NCBI RefSeq assembly: GCF_025971945.1
Contig: NZ_JAPDHW010000015.1
Location: 42,900 to 84,149, forward strand
Source of the DNA: Chryseobacterium kimseyorum
Lineage (GTDB): Bacteria > Bacteroidota > Bacteroidia > Flavobacteriales > Weeksellaceae
Direction: 5' to 3'
Length of the DNA stretch: 41,250 nucleotides
Shown: positions 1 to 8,513 of the stretch, one piece after another
How positions within the stretch are numbered: the first letter of the stretch is position 1
Layout of the letters: the number at the start of each line of letters is the position of its first letter
Position numbers and translations under genes: made by a program
Notes under the pieces: model-generated
Databases searched by the model: none
Told to the model about the DNA's origin: nothing
Seen by the model: the letters and a program-made list of their open reading frames with translations, nothing else

Positions 1-7
1 TTATTAG

Positions 8-123
8 AAGCCGGGAACCTGCTGTCCACTATATCTTTTTTGTCATTGCGAACTACGCGAATTAATAAATTGAACTTATCAGCAATCGCAATAACAAAAA
101 AGGATGCCGTTCCCATCAGGGCT
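8..123. repeat. Dispersed intergenic repeat (palindromic, Flavobacteriia type)
   Basis: The two ends are GC-richer blocks facing each other. One contains GAACCTGCTGTCC followed by CTTTTTTG; the other contains CAAAAAAGGATGCCGTTCCC. The AT-rich centre has the local dyad TCATTGCGAAC. The layout (GC block, CTTTTTTG, variable centre, CAAAAAAGGAT, GC block) is the same as in the elements at 12.59 and 16.51 kb, although the outer sequences differ. I recognise it as a common non-coding repeat style of Flavobacterium and Chryseobacterium. No gene is seen before 197. Confidence 0.5.
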
Positions 124-196
124 AGTGATTTCGTGGGAAATTCACGTTTTGTCAACCCTAACCAAAAGTCAAAACATATTAAAAGGGTCATTAAAA

Positions 197-964
197 ATGA
201 AGCATATTTTCATCATAATATTAGGTTTCGCAATAATTCAATGTTCGACCAGCAAAAAAGTAATTTCCTCTGGAAACGAAAAATTGGAATTTAAACTTGA
301 TACTTTATCTTTATTTGATAAAAGTAGAAACCGAAAAATTCCAATTGCGATTTATCAACCAAGTGACGAAAAGAAAGCGAATAAAATTCCAATTATTTTC
401 AGTCACGGTTACGGAGAAAATAATGGTAGCGATTATTTGCAAGCTTATACCTATTTAACAGAGTTTTTAGCTTCACAAGGTTATTTTGTTGTCAGCATTC
501 AACACGAGTTGAAAACTGACGAACTTTTGGCAATGACTGGTAAACTACAAGAAACCCGAAGGCCAAATTGGGAAAGAGGTTCTCAAAACATATTGTATGT
601 CTTACAAAAAATCAAGCAAGATTATCCTCAATTAAAATATGATGAGCTCTCATTGATTGGACATTCGAATGGTGGAGATATGACAGTGTTATTTGCTCAC
701 AAATATCCAAACCTTATCAGTAAAATAATTTCAATGGACAATAGACGAATGGAATTGCCAAGAACTTTTAAACCAAAAATATTTACTTTGCGCTCCAAAG
801 ACTATCCAGCAGACGAAAATGTTTTGCCAACCAACGAAGAGCTAAAAAAATATGATATAACCGTTCAGTTTACTGACATAAACCATAGCAGTATGGACAA
901 TGATGCTAACGGAACTGAAAGAGATTATTTAAGAAGAAAAATTTCAGAATATTTAAAAAAATAA
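197..964 (+). CDS. Lipoprotein alpha/beta hydrolase
   Basis: This is a 255-residue protein. I chose the ATG at 197 over the in-frame upstream start at 104 because it gives a clean lipoprotein signal peptide, a hydrophobic run ending in the lipobox IIQC with Cys16. The mature part has the alpha/beta hydrolase layout: an oxyanion-side motif FSHGYGEN near 68, the nucleophile elbow GHSNGG with Ser157, and plausible triad partners Asp180 and His229. It resembles dienelactone-hydrolase or platelet-activating-factor-acetylhydrolase type esterases; the substrate is unknown. It ends 17 bp before the thioesterase, so it may be co-transcribed with the pigment arm, yet it is not a usual member of such clusters. 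Family is fairly sure, role is not. Confidence 0.8.
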   Translation: MKHIFIIILGFAIIQCSTSKKVISSGNEKLEFKLDTLSLFDKSRNRKIPIAIYQPSDEKKANKIPIIFSHGYGENNGSDYLQAYTYLTEFLASQGYFVVSIQHELKTDELLAMTGKLQETRRPNWERGSQNILYVLQKIKQDYPQLKYDELSLIGHSNGGDMTVLFAHKYPNLISKIISMDNRRMELPRTFKPKIFTLRSKDYPADENVLPTNEELKKYDITVQFTDINHSSMDNDANGTERDYLRRKISEYLKK

Positions 965-981
965 TTTTTTAAATATAATTA

Positions 982-1422
982 ATGAAAAAAGCTGAAACAA
1001 AAATGCAGTCTAAAAATTTAACCTGTACCGAAGAAGTACGCGTCCGGTTCAACGAGACAGACCCGCTGGGAATCGTCTGGCACGGGCATTACATTGTGTA
1101 TTTTGAGGACGGAAGAGAAGCTTTCGGAAGACAGCACGGTTTAACCTACCTCGACATTCAGAAAGCCGGATTTGTAACGCCGATTGTGAAAAGTACGTGC
1201 GAGCATTTTCTTCCCTTGAAATATGGAGAAACATTCAACATTGTAACGACTTTCGTAAATTCTGTTTCGGCAAAACTGATTTATAAATACGAGATTTTCA
1301 ATCAGCAGAATCAATTGGTTTGCAGTGGAGAAACTATTCAGGTTTTTCTGGATTCTGAAAATAATTTATGCCTGTACAATCCCGAGTTTTTTCAGGCCTG
1401 GAAAGATAAAATGGGATTATAG
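982..1422 (+). CDS. Hotdog-fold acyl-CoA/acyl-ACP thioesterase (YbgC/4-hydroxybenzoyl-CoA thioesterase type)
   Basis: This is a 146-residue single-domain hotdog protein. The diagnostic segment NETDPLGIVWHGHYIVYFED (residues 25-44) carries the catalytic Asp27 of the YbgC family and a helix-start His34. An internal ATG at 1003 would give a slightly shorter protein with the family's usual N-terminus. Such enzymes hydrolyse acyl thioesters on CoA or ACP. In aryl-polyene and flexirubin clusters a thioesterase of this type stands beside the ketosynthases, where it probably edits or releases acyl chains; that job is inferred from context. A 66-bp AT-rich gap separates it from the next gene. Confidence 0.85.
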   Translation: MKKAETKMQSKNLTCTEEVRVRFNETDPLGIVWHGHYIVYFEDGREAFGRQHGLTYLDIQKAGFVTPIVKSTCEHFLPLKYGETFNIVTTFVNSVSAKLIYKYEIFNQQNQLVCSGETIQVFLDSENNLCLYNPEFFQAWKDKMGL

Positions 1423-1488
1423 TTGGCTTTTGGCGATTAGCTGTTAGCTTTTTGCTTTTCAAAAATGATTCAAAAATTTTAATAATTA

Positions 1489-2622
1489 ATGAACAAAGAA
1501 ATTTACATTACAGATTACAACTGCGTCACGCCTTTAGGTTTTGATGTGGAAGCAAACTGGAACGCACTTTTGGAAGGAAAATCCGGCGTAGCTTTACATA
1601 AGGTCACAGAAAATCACGAAGCTTTCTTTGTTTCTAAAATTGATTCTGAGAAATTGGAAGAGGAATTCGATAAATACTTTGACAATCAGAATTTCACAAG
1701 ACTTGAAAAAATTTTTTTGTTGAGTCTGAAACCTTTGATAGAAAGACATTCGATTTCAGATGGCACTGCTTTTATTTTATCAACAACAAAAGGAAATATC
1801 AGTTTATTAAAAAACGAAAACACTTTACCGGAAGGCGTTTATCTTTCAAAATTAGCACAAAAACTCGCTGATTTCTTTGGATTTAAAACCAAACCGATTG
1901 TCGTTTCCAATGCCTGTGTTTCTGGTGTGATGGCGATTTCTGTGGCGAAAAATATGATTCAGGCAGGAAAATACAAAGACGCTTTCGTCGTTGCCGGAGA
2001 TGAGATTTCTGAGTTTGTAATTTCAGGTTTCAATTCTTTTCAGGCAATTGGAAGTGAACCTTGCAAACCTTACGACAAAAACCGTAATGGAATTAATTTA
2101 GGCGAAGCAACTGCAAGTGTTTACATAACTTCAGAATTAAATCAGAACGAAAAATTTAAGTTTAAAGTTCTGGGCGACTCAGCGATTAACGATGCGAATC
2201 ACATTTCCGGACCATCGAGAACCGGCGACGGATTGTTTGCCAGTATTCAAAATGCGATTAAAGAAGCAAAAGTTTCAGCAGAACAAATCGATTTTATTTC
2301 CGCTCATGGAACGGCAACGCTTTATAACGACGAGATGGAAGCCATCGCTTTCAACCGAATGAATTTGCAAAATGTTCCCCTCAACAGTATGAAAGGTTAT
2401 TACGGACATTGCTTAGGAGCTTCCGGACTTTTGGAAAGCATTATTTCTATGGAATCGGCTTTGAAAAACACTTTAATTCCATCCAAAAACTTTGAAGAAA
2501 TGGGTGTCTCTCAGGATTTGAACATTATTAAAGAAAATCAATCTGCAGAAATTAAATATATTTTGAAAACCGCTTCTGGTTTTGGAGGATGTAATGCGGC
2601 CATTGTTTTGGAAAAATGTTAA
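1489..2622 (+). CDS. Beta-ketoacyl-ACP synthase (KS, FabF-like)
   Basis: This 377-residue thiolase-fold condensing enzyme has all residues of the FabF-type active site: nucleophile Cys143 in SNACVSG, His273 in SAHGTAT, Lys302 and His307 in [12 protein letters not shown]. The glycine-rich C-terminus [12 protein letters not shown] is typical. It is somewhat shorter than FabF (about 410 residues), with little sequence before the first strand. It should catalyse decarboxylative Claisen condensation of malonyl-ACP onto an acyl chain, here probably during aryl-polyene extension. It is followed after 7 bp by a short KS-like gene, which suggests the two work together. It is one of three KS genes with an intact triad in the window. 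Confidence 0.9.
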   Translation: MNKEIYITDYNCVTPLGFDVEANWNALLEGKSGVALHKVTENHEAFFVSKIDSEKLEEEFDKYFDNQNFTRLEKIFLLSLKPLIERHSISDGTAFILSTTKGNISLLKNENTLPEGVYLSKLAQKLADFFGFKTKPIVVSNACVSGVMAISVAKNMIQAGKYKDAFVVAGDEISEFVISGFNSFQAIGSEPCKPYDKNRNGINLGEATASVYITSELNQNEKFKFKVLGDSAINDANHISGPSRTGDGLFASIQNAIKEAKVSAEQIDFISAHGTATLYNDEMEAIAFNRMNLQNVPLNSMKGYYGHCLGASGLLESIISMESALKNTLIPSKNFEEMGVSQDLNIIKENQSAEIKYILKTASGFGGCNAAIVLEKC

Positions 2623-2629
2623 AACTATA

Positions 2630-3172
2630 ATGATGAAGAAAACAGACATTTGCACCGTAGAAAACTCAAAAATAATCCTCAACGACCAAATTATTTTTGA
2701 AACCAAAGCCCAAAATTTCTCAGACTTTGCAAAAGAAGCCTACAAAACTTTAGAACTGAACTATCCAAAGTTTCATAAAATGGATAATCTCAGCAAATTG
2801 GCTTTTCTCGCTTCTGAAATGATTTTGAAAAACGATGACCACAGCAAAACTGCATTGGTTTTCGCCAACAAATCTTCAAGCCTCGACACCGATTTTAAAT
2901 ATCAGGAAAGCATTAATTCTAAGGAAAATTATTTCCCGAGTCCTGCAGTTTTTGTGTACACTTTACCGAATATTTGCGTCGGCGAAATCAGCATTAAACA
3001 TAAAATGCAGACCGAAAATGCTTTTTTCGTCTTGGATGAATTTGATGAAGAATTTTTGAATTCATACGCGGCACAGATTCTGCAATCAGGGAAAGCTGAA
3101 AAAGTCTTGTGTGGCTGGGTAGAACTATATCAGGAAAGTTATAAAGCTTTTGTATATTTGCTAAGTTTGTGA
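2630..3172 (+). CDS. Short beta-ketoacyl-synthase-like protein without active-site residues
   Basis: This is a 180-residue protein starting at ATG 2630; a second in-frame ATG follows immediately at 2633. Residues about 45-175 look like the N-terminal half of a KS fold: a helix [16 protein letters not shown], a strand [15 protein letters not shown], a segment [19 protein letters not shown], and a strand [12 protein letters not shown] like the one after the KS nucleophile elbow. The position of the nucleophile reads KHKMQTEN, so no Cys is available, and the C-terminal half with both His residues is missing. Homologous short genes are, to my knowledge, annotated as 3-oxoacyl-ACP synthase in flexirubin clusters. 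It may be a non-catalytic partner of the KS 7 bp upstream. Function unproven. Confidence 0.65.
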   Translation: MMKKTDICTVENSKIILNDQIIFETKAQNFSDFAKEAYKTLELNYPKFHKMDNLSKLAFLASEMILKNDDHSKTALVFANKSSSLDTDFKYQESINSKENYFPSPAVFVYTLPNICVGEISIKHKMQTENAFFVLDEFDEEFLNSYAAQILQSGKAEKVLCGWVELYQESYKAFVYLLSL

Positions 3173-3218
3173 AAAACTGTAAGATTCAATAAATAAAAAT
3201 CAGCTATTAAAAGTTTGA

Positions 3219-4031
3219 ATGGCAAAAATTAGTGTAGAAAATTCAGAAATAACCATAGTATCCGTCGAGAATGTAGATTACATCTCGCTCACTGATATGG
3301 CTAACGCAAAAGAAAGCGAAAGCCGTGCTGCGGATATTATTAAAAACTGGATTAGAACACGTTATGCATTAGAGTTTTTGAGTACTTGGGAACTCATTAA
3401 TAACCCAAACTTTAAAGTGGTCGAATCTGACCACTTTAAAATGCAGGCAGGATTACCTAATTTCACGTTGAGCATTTCGGAATGGGTTGAAAAAACCAAT
3501 GCAACTGGAATTATTGTAAAAAAAGGGAAATATGGTGGCACTTTTGCTCATAAAGACATTGCTTTTGAATTTGGTTCGGCAATAAGTGTTTCGTTTAAAT
3601 TATATCTGATAACCGAATTTCAAAGGTTAAAAGAAGAAGAGCAAAAGCAATTTGGCTGGTCCGCAAAACGTGAATTGGCAAAAATAAATTATCGAATTCA
3701 TACAGATGCTATCCAACAAAATCTGATTCCAAAAGAATTATCTTCAAAAGAAATTTCTATCATTTATGCAAATGAGGCAGATGTGCTGAATGTGGCATTA
3801 TTTGGAATTTCAGCACGTCAATGGCGAGATTCAAATCCTGAGAAAAAAGGAAATATTCGTGATTATGCGACAATAAATCAACTGATTTGCCTTTCAAACC
3901 TGGAAAACCTCAATGCTATTTTCATTCAGGAGAATCTAAGCCAAAAAGAGCGTTTGCAAAAACTAAATAAAATTGCAATTCACCAAATGAAAGTGCTTGA
4001 AAACATTGAAGAAAAACATTTTTTAAAATAG
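3219..4031 (+). CDS. KilA-N domain DNA-binding protein
   Basis: This 270-residue protein opens with a KilA-N domain (about residues 5-135), recognisable from DYISLTDMANAK, the segment IKNWIRTRYALEFLSTWE, and KTNATGIIVKKGKYGGTFAHK, followed by DIAFEFGSAISVSFKLYLITEFQ in two parts. The rest (about 140-270) is charged and helical and ends with a helix rich in Lys and Glu. KilA-N proteins bind DNA and are widespread in phages, large DNA viruses and Bacteroidetes genomes, often as mobile or orphan genes. Nothing ties it to pigment synthesis, yet it sits between the KS genes and the ACP in the same direction, so it is probably an insertion into the operon. A perfect 12-bp inverted repeat lies inside the gene. 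Confidence 0.85.
   Translation: MAKISVENSEITIVSVENVDYISLTDMANAKESESRAADIIKNWIRTRYALEFLSTWELINNPNFKVVESDHFKMQAGLPNFTLSISEWVEKTNATGIIVKKGKYGGTFAHKDIAFEFGSAISVSFKLYLITEFQRLKEEEQKQFGWSAKRELAKINYRIHTDAIQQNLIPKELSSKEISIIYANEADVLNVALFGISARQWRDSNPEKKGNIRDYATINQLICLSNLENLNAIFIQENLSQKERLQKLNKIAIHQMKVLENIEEKHFLK
3411..3440. repeat. Perfect 12-bp inverted repeat inside the KilA-N gene
   Basis: TTTAAAGTGGTC (3411-3422) is followed by a 6-base spacer and its exact complement (3429-3440). It encodes the residues FKVVESDHFK. It could be a protein-binding dyad or an mRNA hairpin, or simply a result of codon choice. Confidence 0.75.
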
Positions 4032-4085
4032 AAATAACTTAAAAATATTACTGTAAAGAGTAATTTTACATATTAGAATAAAATT

Positions 4086-4343
4086 ATGGAAGATTTAAAA
4101 TTAGAATTAAAAAACAAAATCATAGAAGTTCTTAATCTTGAGGACGTTGCAGTAGAAGAAATTAAAGATACAGACCCACTTTTCGGTGGCGGTCTTGGTT
4201 TGGATTCTATCGACGCATTGGAATTAATCGTCCTTCTCGACAAAGACTACGGAATCAAATTATCTGACCCGAAAAAAGGAAAAGAAATCTTCCAATCCAT
4301 TGAAGTGATGGCAAAATACATCGAAGAAAACAGAACAAAATAA
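4086..4343 (+). CDS. Acyl carrier protein (first copy)
   Basis: This 85-residue acidic protein is an ACP. The phosphopantetheine attachment motif GLDSIDALE carries Ser41, in the expected place at the start of helix 2, with the helix ELIVLLDKDYGIKL after it. It starts 54 bp after the KilA-N gene and is followed by an 82-bp spacer with an inverted repeat before the next KS. The GGGLGLDSIDALEL segment is typical of aryl-polyene and flexirubin ACPs rather than of the housekeeping AcpP (GADSLDTVEL). It should hold the growing aryl-polyene chain for the neighbouring KS/CLF pair. Confidence 0.93.
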   Translation: MEDLKLELKNKIIEVLNLEDVAVEEIKDTDPLFGGGLGLDSIDALELIVLLDKDYGIKLSDPKKGKEIFQSIEVMAKYIEENRTK

Positions 4344-4361
4344 ATTAATTTACCAATCTAA

Positions 4362-4420
4362 CAATGTAACAGTCTCGCAATTATCGGTAAACTGTTACAT
4401 TGCTACATTGTTACATTTGT
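4362..4420. repeat. Intergenic inverted repeat between ACP and KS
   Basis: CAATGTAACAGT (4362-4373) pairs exactly with ACTGTTACATTG (4391-4402) across a 17-base loop. It is followed by CTACATTGTTACATT. The same words and order (AATGTAACA, GGTAAACTG, TACATTG, ATTGTTACATT) recur at 17.51-17.60 kb beside the second ACP gene, so this is a dispersed repeat family and not only a local hairpin. Confidence 0.7.
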
Positions 4421-4425
4421 AAAAG

Positions 4426-5622
4426 ATGAGTCAAAAAATTGCCATTACAGGGATGGGCATCATTTCCTCCATTGGTAACAATGTCGAGGAAAATTTTATT
4501 TCGCTTACGACCGGTAAACACGGCATTTCAGACATCGAACTGTTTGAAACACGCCACGCCGGAAGCATTAAAACGGGCGAGATAAAATTGTCTAATGAAG
4601 AACTTGTGCAGAAACTTCAGCTGGATGAAGACAACAATGTTACAAGAACCGCTTTGTTAGGAATGGTGGCTGCAAAAGAAGCTGTAGAAAGCGCCGGAAT
4701 TTCGGACATTAACGAATATAAAACCGGGCTCATTTCCTCCACCAGCGTGGGCGGAATGGACATCACCGAAAAATATTTCTACACCTACGAAGATTTCCCT
4801 GAAAAGCAAAAATATATTGACTCGCACGACGCCGGAAATTCATCTTTGGCAATTGCAGAATTGTTGGGCCTGAAAGGAATGGTTTCTACCATCAGCACGG
4901 CCTGTTCTTCTGCAGCAAATGCGATTATGATGGGCGCAAAACTCATTAAAAACGGCGTTCTCGACCGTGTGATTGTCGGCGGAACAGATTCACTTTCAAA
5001 GTTTACTTTGAATGGTTTTAATACGCTGATGATTTTGACCGATTCATACAACACCCCTTTCGACAACGACAGAAAAGGTCTGAATCTAGGCGAAGCAGCC
5101 GCTTTCCTGGTTTTGGAATCTGATGAAATTGTCAAAAAAGAAAACAAAAAAGTGCTCGCTTATCTTTCTGGTTATGGAAATGCCAACGATGCGCATCACC
5201 AAACCGCTTCTTCGGAAAACGGTCAAGGCGCTTTTTTAGCAATGGAAAAAGCTTTGAAAGTTTCAGGTTTAGATAAAGAAAACATCGATTACATCAACGT
5301 TCACGGTACCGCAACACCGAATAATGATTTATCTGAAGGCATCGCAATGATTCGGATTTTTGGCGAAAATCAGGTTCCGGAATTCAGTTCTACGAAAGCG
5401 TTTACTGGACATACATTGGCAGCGGCGGCGGGAATTGAAGCCGTTTATTCGATTTTGGCGATGCAGAATAATGTGATTTTTCCAAATTTAAATTTTAAAA
5501 CCAAAATGGAAGAATTTGATTTGACGCCAGTTACCGAACTGAAAGAAAAAAATATCAACCACGTACTTTCCAATTCATTTGGATTTGGCGGAAACTGTTC
5601 AACTTTAATTTTTTCTAAATAA
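4426..5622 (+). CDS. Beta-ketoacyl-ACP synthase (KS, FabF-like; partner of CLF)
   Basis: This 398-residue enzyme is a full-length FabF-type KS. It has nucleophile Cys160 in STACSSAAN, His293 in NVHGTATPNND, Lys324 and His329 in KAFTGHTLAAAAG, and the C-terminal SFGFGGNCS loop. Its stop codon overlaps the ATG of the next gene by one base (TAATG at 5620-5624), and the next product is a KS homologue without the active site. A translationally coupled KS plus dead KS is the layout of the KS/chain-length-factor heterodimers of type II polyketide and aryl-polyene systems. It therefore probably performs the iterative extension of the aryl-polyene chain. Confidence 0.92.
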   Translation: MSQKIAITGMGIISSIGNNVEENFISLTTGKHGISDIELFETRHAGSIKTGEIKLSNEELVQKLQLDEDNNVTRTALLGMVAAKEAVESAGISDINEYKTGLISSTSVGGMDITEKYFYTYEDFPEKQKYIDSHDAGNSSLAIAELLGLKGMVSTISTACSSAANAIMMGAKLIKNGVLDRVIVGGTDSLSKFTLNGFNTLMILTDSYNTPFDNDRKGLNLGEAAAFLVLESDEIVKKENKKVLAYLSGYGNANDAHHQTASSENGQGAFLAMEKALKVSGLDKENIDYINVHGTATPNNDLSEGIAMIRIFGENQVPEFSSTKAFTGHTLAAAAGIEAVYSILAMQNNVIFPNLNFKTKMEEFDLTPVTELKEKNINHVLSNSFGFGGNCSTLIFSK

Positions 5623-6683
5623 TGAGTGCAGTTTACATCAACAGTGTCGCCTGCATCTCAGTTCAGGACACTTTAAATGAAAATTTCTTCGACACTTTAA
5701 AACCTGAAAATTCAGTTCAGATTTTAAAAGCCATTGAACCCAATTACAAAGAATTCATTCCGCCAGCGATGAGCCGGAGAATGTCTAAAACGGTCAAAAT
5801 GAGCTCCGTAGCTTCCACAAAAGCTCTGCAGGAAGCAGGAATTGAAAAACCCGATTCTATCATTGTAGGAACTGGAATGGGCTGTTCTCAGGATTCTGAA
5901 AAGTTTCTGAAAAATGTTTTGGAAAACAATGAAGAATTTCTGACACCAACGTTTTTCATTCAATCAACGCACAACACGGTTTCAGGACAGATTGCTTTGG
6001 GATTGCAGTGTCACGGCTATAATTTCACGTATGTCAACAGTTCATCTTCACTCGAATTTTCAATGCTGGATGCGAAACTTCAGATTTTGGACGGTGAAGC
6101 GGAAAATGTTTTGGTAGGTTCAACAGATGAACAAACAGAAAGAACGATGGAACTTTACAAATTGAGCAATTCCATTAAAAAAGAAGAAAATCTGCCGGTT
6201 GATTATTTGAATTCAACGACGGAAGGTGTGATTTGGGGCGAAGGTTCAAGCTTTTTCGTTTTAGGAAAAGAGAAAACCGAAACTTCGTACGCACAACTCA
6301 AAGATATTCAAATTGTCAACTCAATAGACTTAGACGAAACTAAACAATTCATTGTAGATTTTTTAGCTAAAAATAATTTGCAAAACGAAGAGATTGATGC
6401 TGTTATTTTAGGTTTCAGCGGAGATACAGAGTCGGATGTTTATTATAAAAATGCATCGGAATTATTTCCAAATTCTTCCCAACTTTATTACAAGCATTTG
6501 AGTGGCGAATTCAATACAGCAAGCGGTTTTTCAACATTTATGGCCTGTCAGATTCTGAAAAATCAAGAGATTCCAGAAGTGATGAAGATTCGTGATTTGA
6601 AAAAGGAAAGCATCAAAAATGTTCTTCTCTACAATCATTTGGGAGGAATTGACCACAGTTTGGTTTTGCTGGAAAAAGCATAA
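5622..6683 (+). CDS. KS-like chain length factor (catalytically dead)
   Basis: This is a 353-residue KS-fold protein whose catalytic residues are lost. The nucleophile position reads YVNSSSSLEF (about Ser140 instead of Cys), the HGTAT loop is replaced by GFSGDTESD, and the KxxxGH motif by KHLSGEFNTASG. The fold is still seen in VGTGMGCSQDSEKFL, NTVSGQIALGL, a strand EAENVLVGSTDE, and TTEGVIWGEGSSFFVL. It overlaps the upstream KS by one base. The pairing matches the chain-length-factor subunit of aryl-polyene synthases, which shapes the tunnel that sets product length. A heterodimer with the upstream KS is inferred. Confidence 0.85.
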   Translation: MSAVYINSVACISVQDTLNENFFDTLKPENSVQILKAIEPNYKEFIPPAMSRRMSKTVKMSSVASTKALQEAGIEKPDSIIVGTGMGCSQDSEKFLKNVLENNEEFLTPTFFIQSTHNTVSGQIALGLQCHGYNFTYVNSSSSLEFSMLDAKLQILDGEAENVLVGSTDEQTERTMELYKLSNSIKKEENLPVDYLNSTTEGVIWGEGSSFFVLGKEKTETSYAQLKDIQIVNSIDLDETKQFIVDFLAKNNLQNEEIDAVILGFSGDTESDVYYKNASELFPNSSQLYYKHLSGEFNTASGFSTFMACQILKNQEIPEVMKIRDLKKESIKNVLLYNHLGGIDHSLVLLEKA

Positions 6684-6732
6684 AAAACGACAGATAAAAC
6701 TGTTCAAATAAAAACACAAAAACAAAGGTGAA

Positions 6733-8499
6733 ATGTCACACAGAATTTACATTTACAATGCATCAAATCCATCGGATGCCAGTGAAAGTGATGTAATGAT
6801 GGTAGAATGGGGCTATGACGTCCCTCTGGTTCTTCAAAGTCTCTTCACTGGTGAAGGTTTTGTTGCAGGAAATATTTACAATGACCACACAGAGCCTGAT
6901 AATTTCGGGCTTTATTTTGACGCCCAAGCTGGTATTGAAAATTTTAAAAAGCTCTATCAGTTTTTAGAAAATTCAAATCTAATTGATGATTTCAAAAAAT
7001 TTTCGGAGGCCAAAGAAAATTTATTCAATTATCTTAACAAGCTGAAGCAACCCTATTTCCATATTGATGCATGGGATGTTTTCAATATGAGCGATGTCTC
7101 GCATGAGGAACAGGCACAGCAACTTTTAAAAGATATTCAACAGAATAATAACGTTTTTCATCAGGCTATCGAAGCTAATGATGCGACTTTGCTGGATGTA
7201 AAGCAATTTACCCGTGAATCAACTTTAGGATTTAGCAGTTTCAGGGAACTTTTGAATTATGTGGACTACGATTATGGTTGGGAACATATCTGGCAGGAAA
7301 ATATCGAGCTTAATCAAGTGGAAATTTTCGAAGAAAATGAACTTTGGGGACTTAAAGATGAAAAGGGAAATGTATTAATTCAGCCGATTTACGACGAATT
7401 TTATGCGTATGATTACTATTCAGACCTTGCAGTTGTTGTGAAAAACGAAAAGTATGGCTATGTAGATAAGCGAGGTGAAGAGATTATTCCCTTAATTTTC
7501 GATGATGCGTACGATTTCGAAATTTCTAAGACAGCCATTGTAAAGACGGGCGAAAAATTTGGTCTGATAAATTTGCAAGGTAAAGTTGTTCTTGAGCCTT
7601 TGTATGAAGAAATGATTTTTCTGGAAAATGACGGCAACAAAGAACTTTTCACTGCAAAACTCAACGACAAATACGGCCTGATTACATCTAACGGCGAAGT
7701 GAAAATTGATTTTATATCCGACAATCCGTTTGAATCTAAAACGAGTTATTTTAACACAAAAGTAAACGGGCAAAAGGCGCACAAAATCTTCACCAGAAAT
7801 TTTGTCTACGTTGGGGATTATCCAGAAAATGCACTTGAAGGATTGAGCTATAATCATATTTTGGTAAAGCCTCACAAAAACCAGCAGAAACACAAAATAT
7901 TTGATGCTAAAGGAAATCTTTTGGTGGATGACTTTGATAAAATCGTTAGAACAGACTATCTTCCCGAAGCTTTGGTCATCCTTAAAAACAAAAAGAAAGC
8001 TCTTTTACATCTCGCCACAGGTGACTTACGTTTAGATTTTGAATATGACCAGATTTCGGAGATGGTAATCCTGAGCAATAGTTTGGACTCAGATAAAATC
8101 CTTAAGGTAGAAAAAGATGGTTTGCTTGGTGTAATAGATTCTGGCGTTCCAGATGGATGGATTGTTGAAATAGGAAATTACAATGACGCTCTGTTTTTAT
8201 CTAAAAATATTTATGCTTTAAGAAGAGGCGATTTATGGGCTCTAAAATATTTGAATGAAGATGAGCCGTTAACTTTTGAATATGATTTAATTTGCAGAAA
8301 GCCTTTATATGATAGCGTCGCATATGCATTTTATGGCAATGATGTTTATGTTGTAAAAGAAGATGGTTTGGAGTTTGCAAATGCTTACGAGGTTTTGGAG
8401 GATGTAAAAGACGATTATTCAATATATTATTTTGATGCATTTGCAAAAAGGAAATTGTCTGAATACGTGAAAAGAGAAATTGGCGAACAGCCAGATTAA
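6733..8499 (+). CDS. WG-repeat (beta-hairpin repeat) protein
   Basis: This is a 588-residue protein with no signal peptide. The N-terminal 190 residues form an acidic domain I do not recognise. From about 200 on, repeats of the KWG/WG type appear: ELWGLKDEKGNVLIQPIYDE, KYGYVDKRGEEIIPLIFDD, KFGLINLQGKVVLEPLYEE, KYGLITSNGEVKIDF, with weaker copies later (KHKIFDAKGNLLVDDFD, KDGLLGVIDSG). WG repeats make beta-propeller-like or solenoid surfaces and are common, functionally undefined, in Bacteroidetes. It lies in the pigment arm 49 bp after the CLF and 14 bp before the deacetylase. It has no known pigment role and may be a second insertion into the operon. Confidence 0.8.
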   Translation: MSHRIYIYNASNPSDASESDVMMVEWGYDVPLVLQSLFTGEGFVAGNIYNDHTEPDNFGLYFDAQAGIENFKKLYQFLENSNLIDDFKKFSEAKENLFNYLNKLKQPYFHIDAWDVFNMSDVSHEEQAQQLLKDIQQNNNVFHQAIEANDATLLDVKQFTRESTLGFSSFRELLNYVDYDYGWEHIWQENIELNQVEIFEENELWGLKDEKGNVLIQPIYDEFYAYDYYSDLAVVVKNEKYGYVDKRGEEIIPLIFDDAYDFEISKTAIVKTGEKFGLINLQGKVVLEPLYEEMIFLENDGNKELFTAKLNDKYGLITSNGEVKIDFISDNPFESKTSYFNTKVNGQKAHKIFTRNFVYVGDYPENALEGLSYNHILVKPHKNQQKHKIFDAKGNLLVDDFDKIVRTDYLPEALVILKNKKKALLHLATGDLRLDFEYDQISEMVILSNSLDSDKILKVEKDGLLGVIDSGVPDGWIVEIGNYNDALFLSKNIYALRRGDLWALKYLNEDEPLTFEYDLICRKPLYDSVAYAFYGNDVYVVKEDGLEFANAYEVLEDVKDDYSIYYFDAFAKRKLSEYVKREIGEQPD

Positions 8500-8513
8500 C
8501 TGATAATTTAAAA

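Noticed and set aside
5056..5085. Possible copy of the TTCGACAAGCTCAG-type repeat in the second KS gene
   Set aside because: The DNA TTTCGACAACGACAG encodes the conserved KS motif PFDNDRKG and needs no repeat explanation.
4785..5147. Antisense reading frame of 120 residues in the second KS gene
   Set aside because: It is a shadow of a well-supported KS gene and has no family resemblance.
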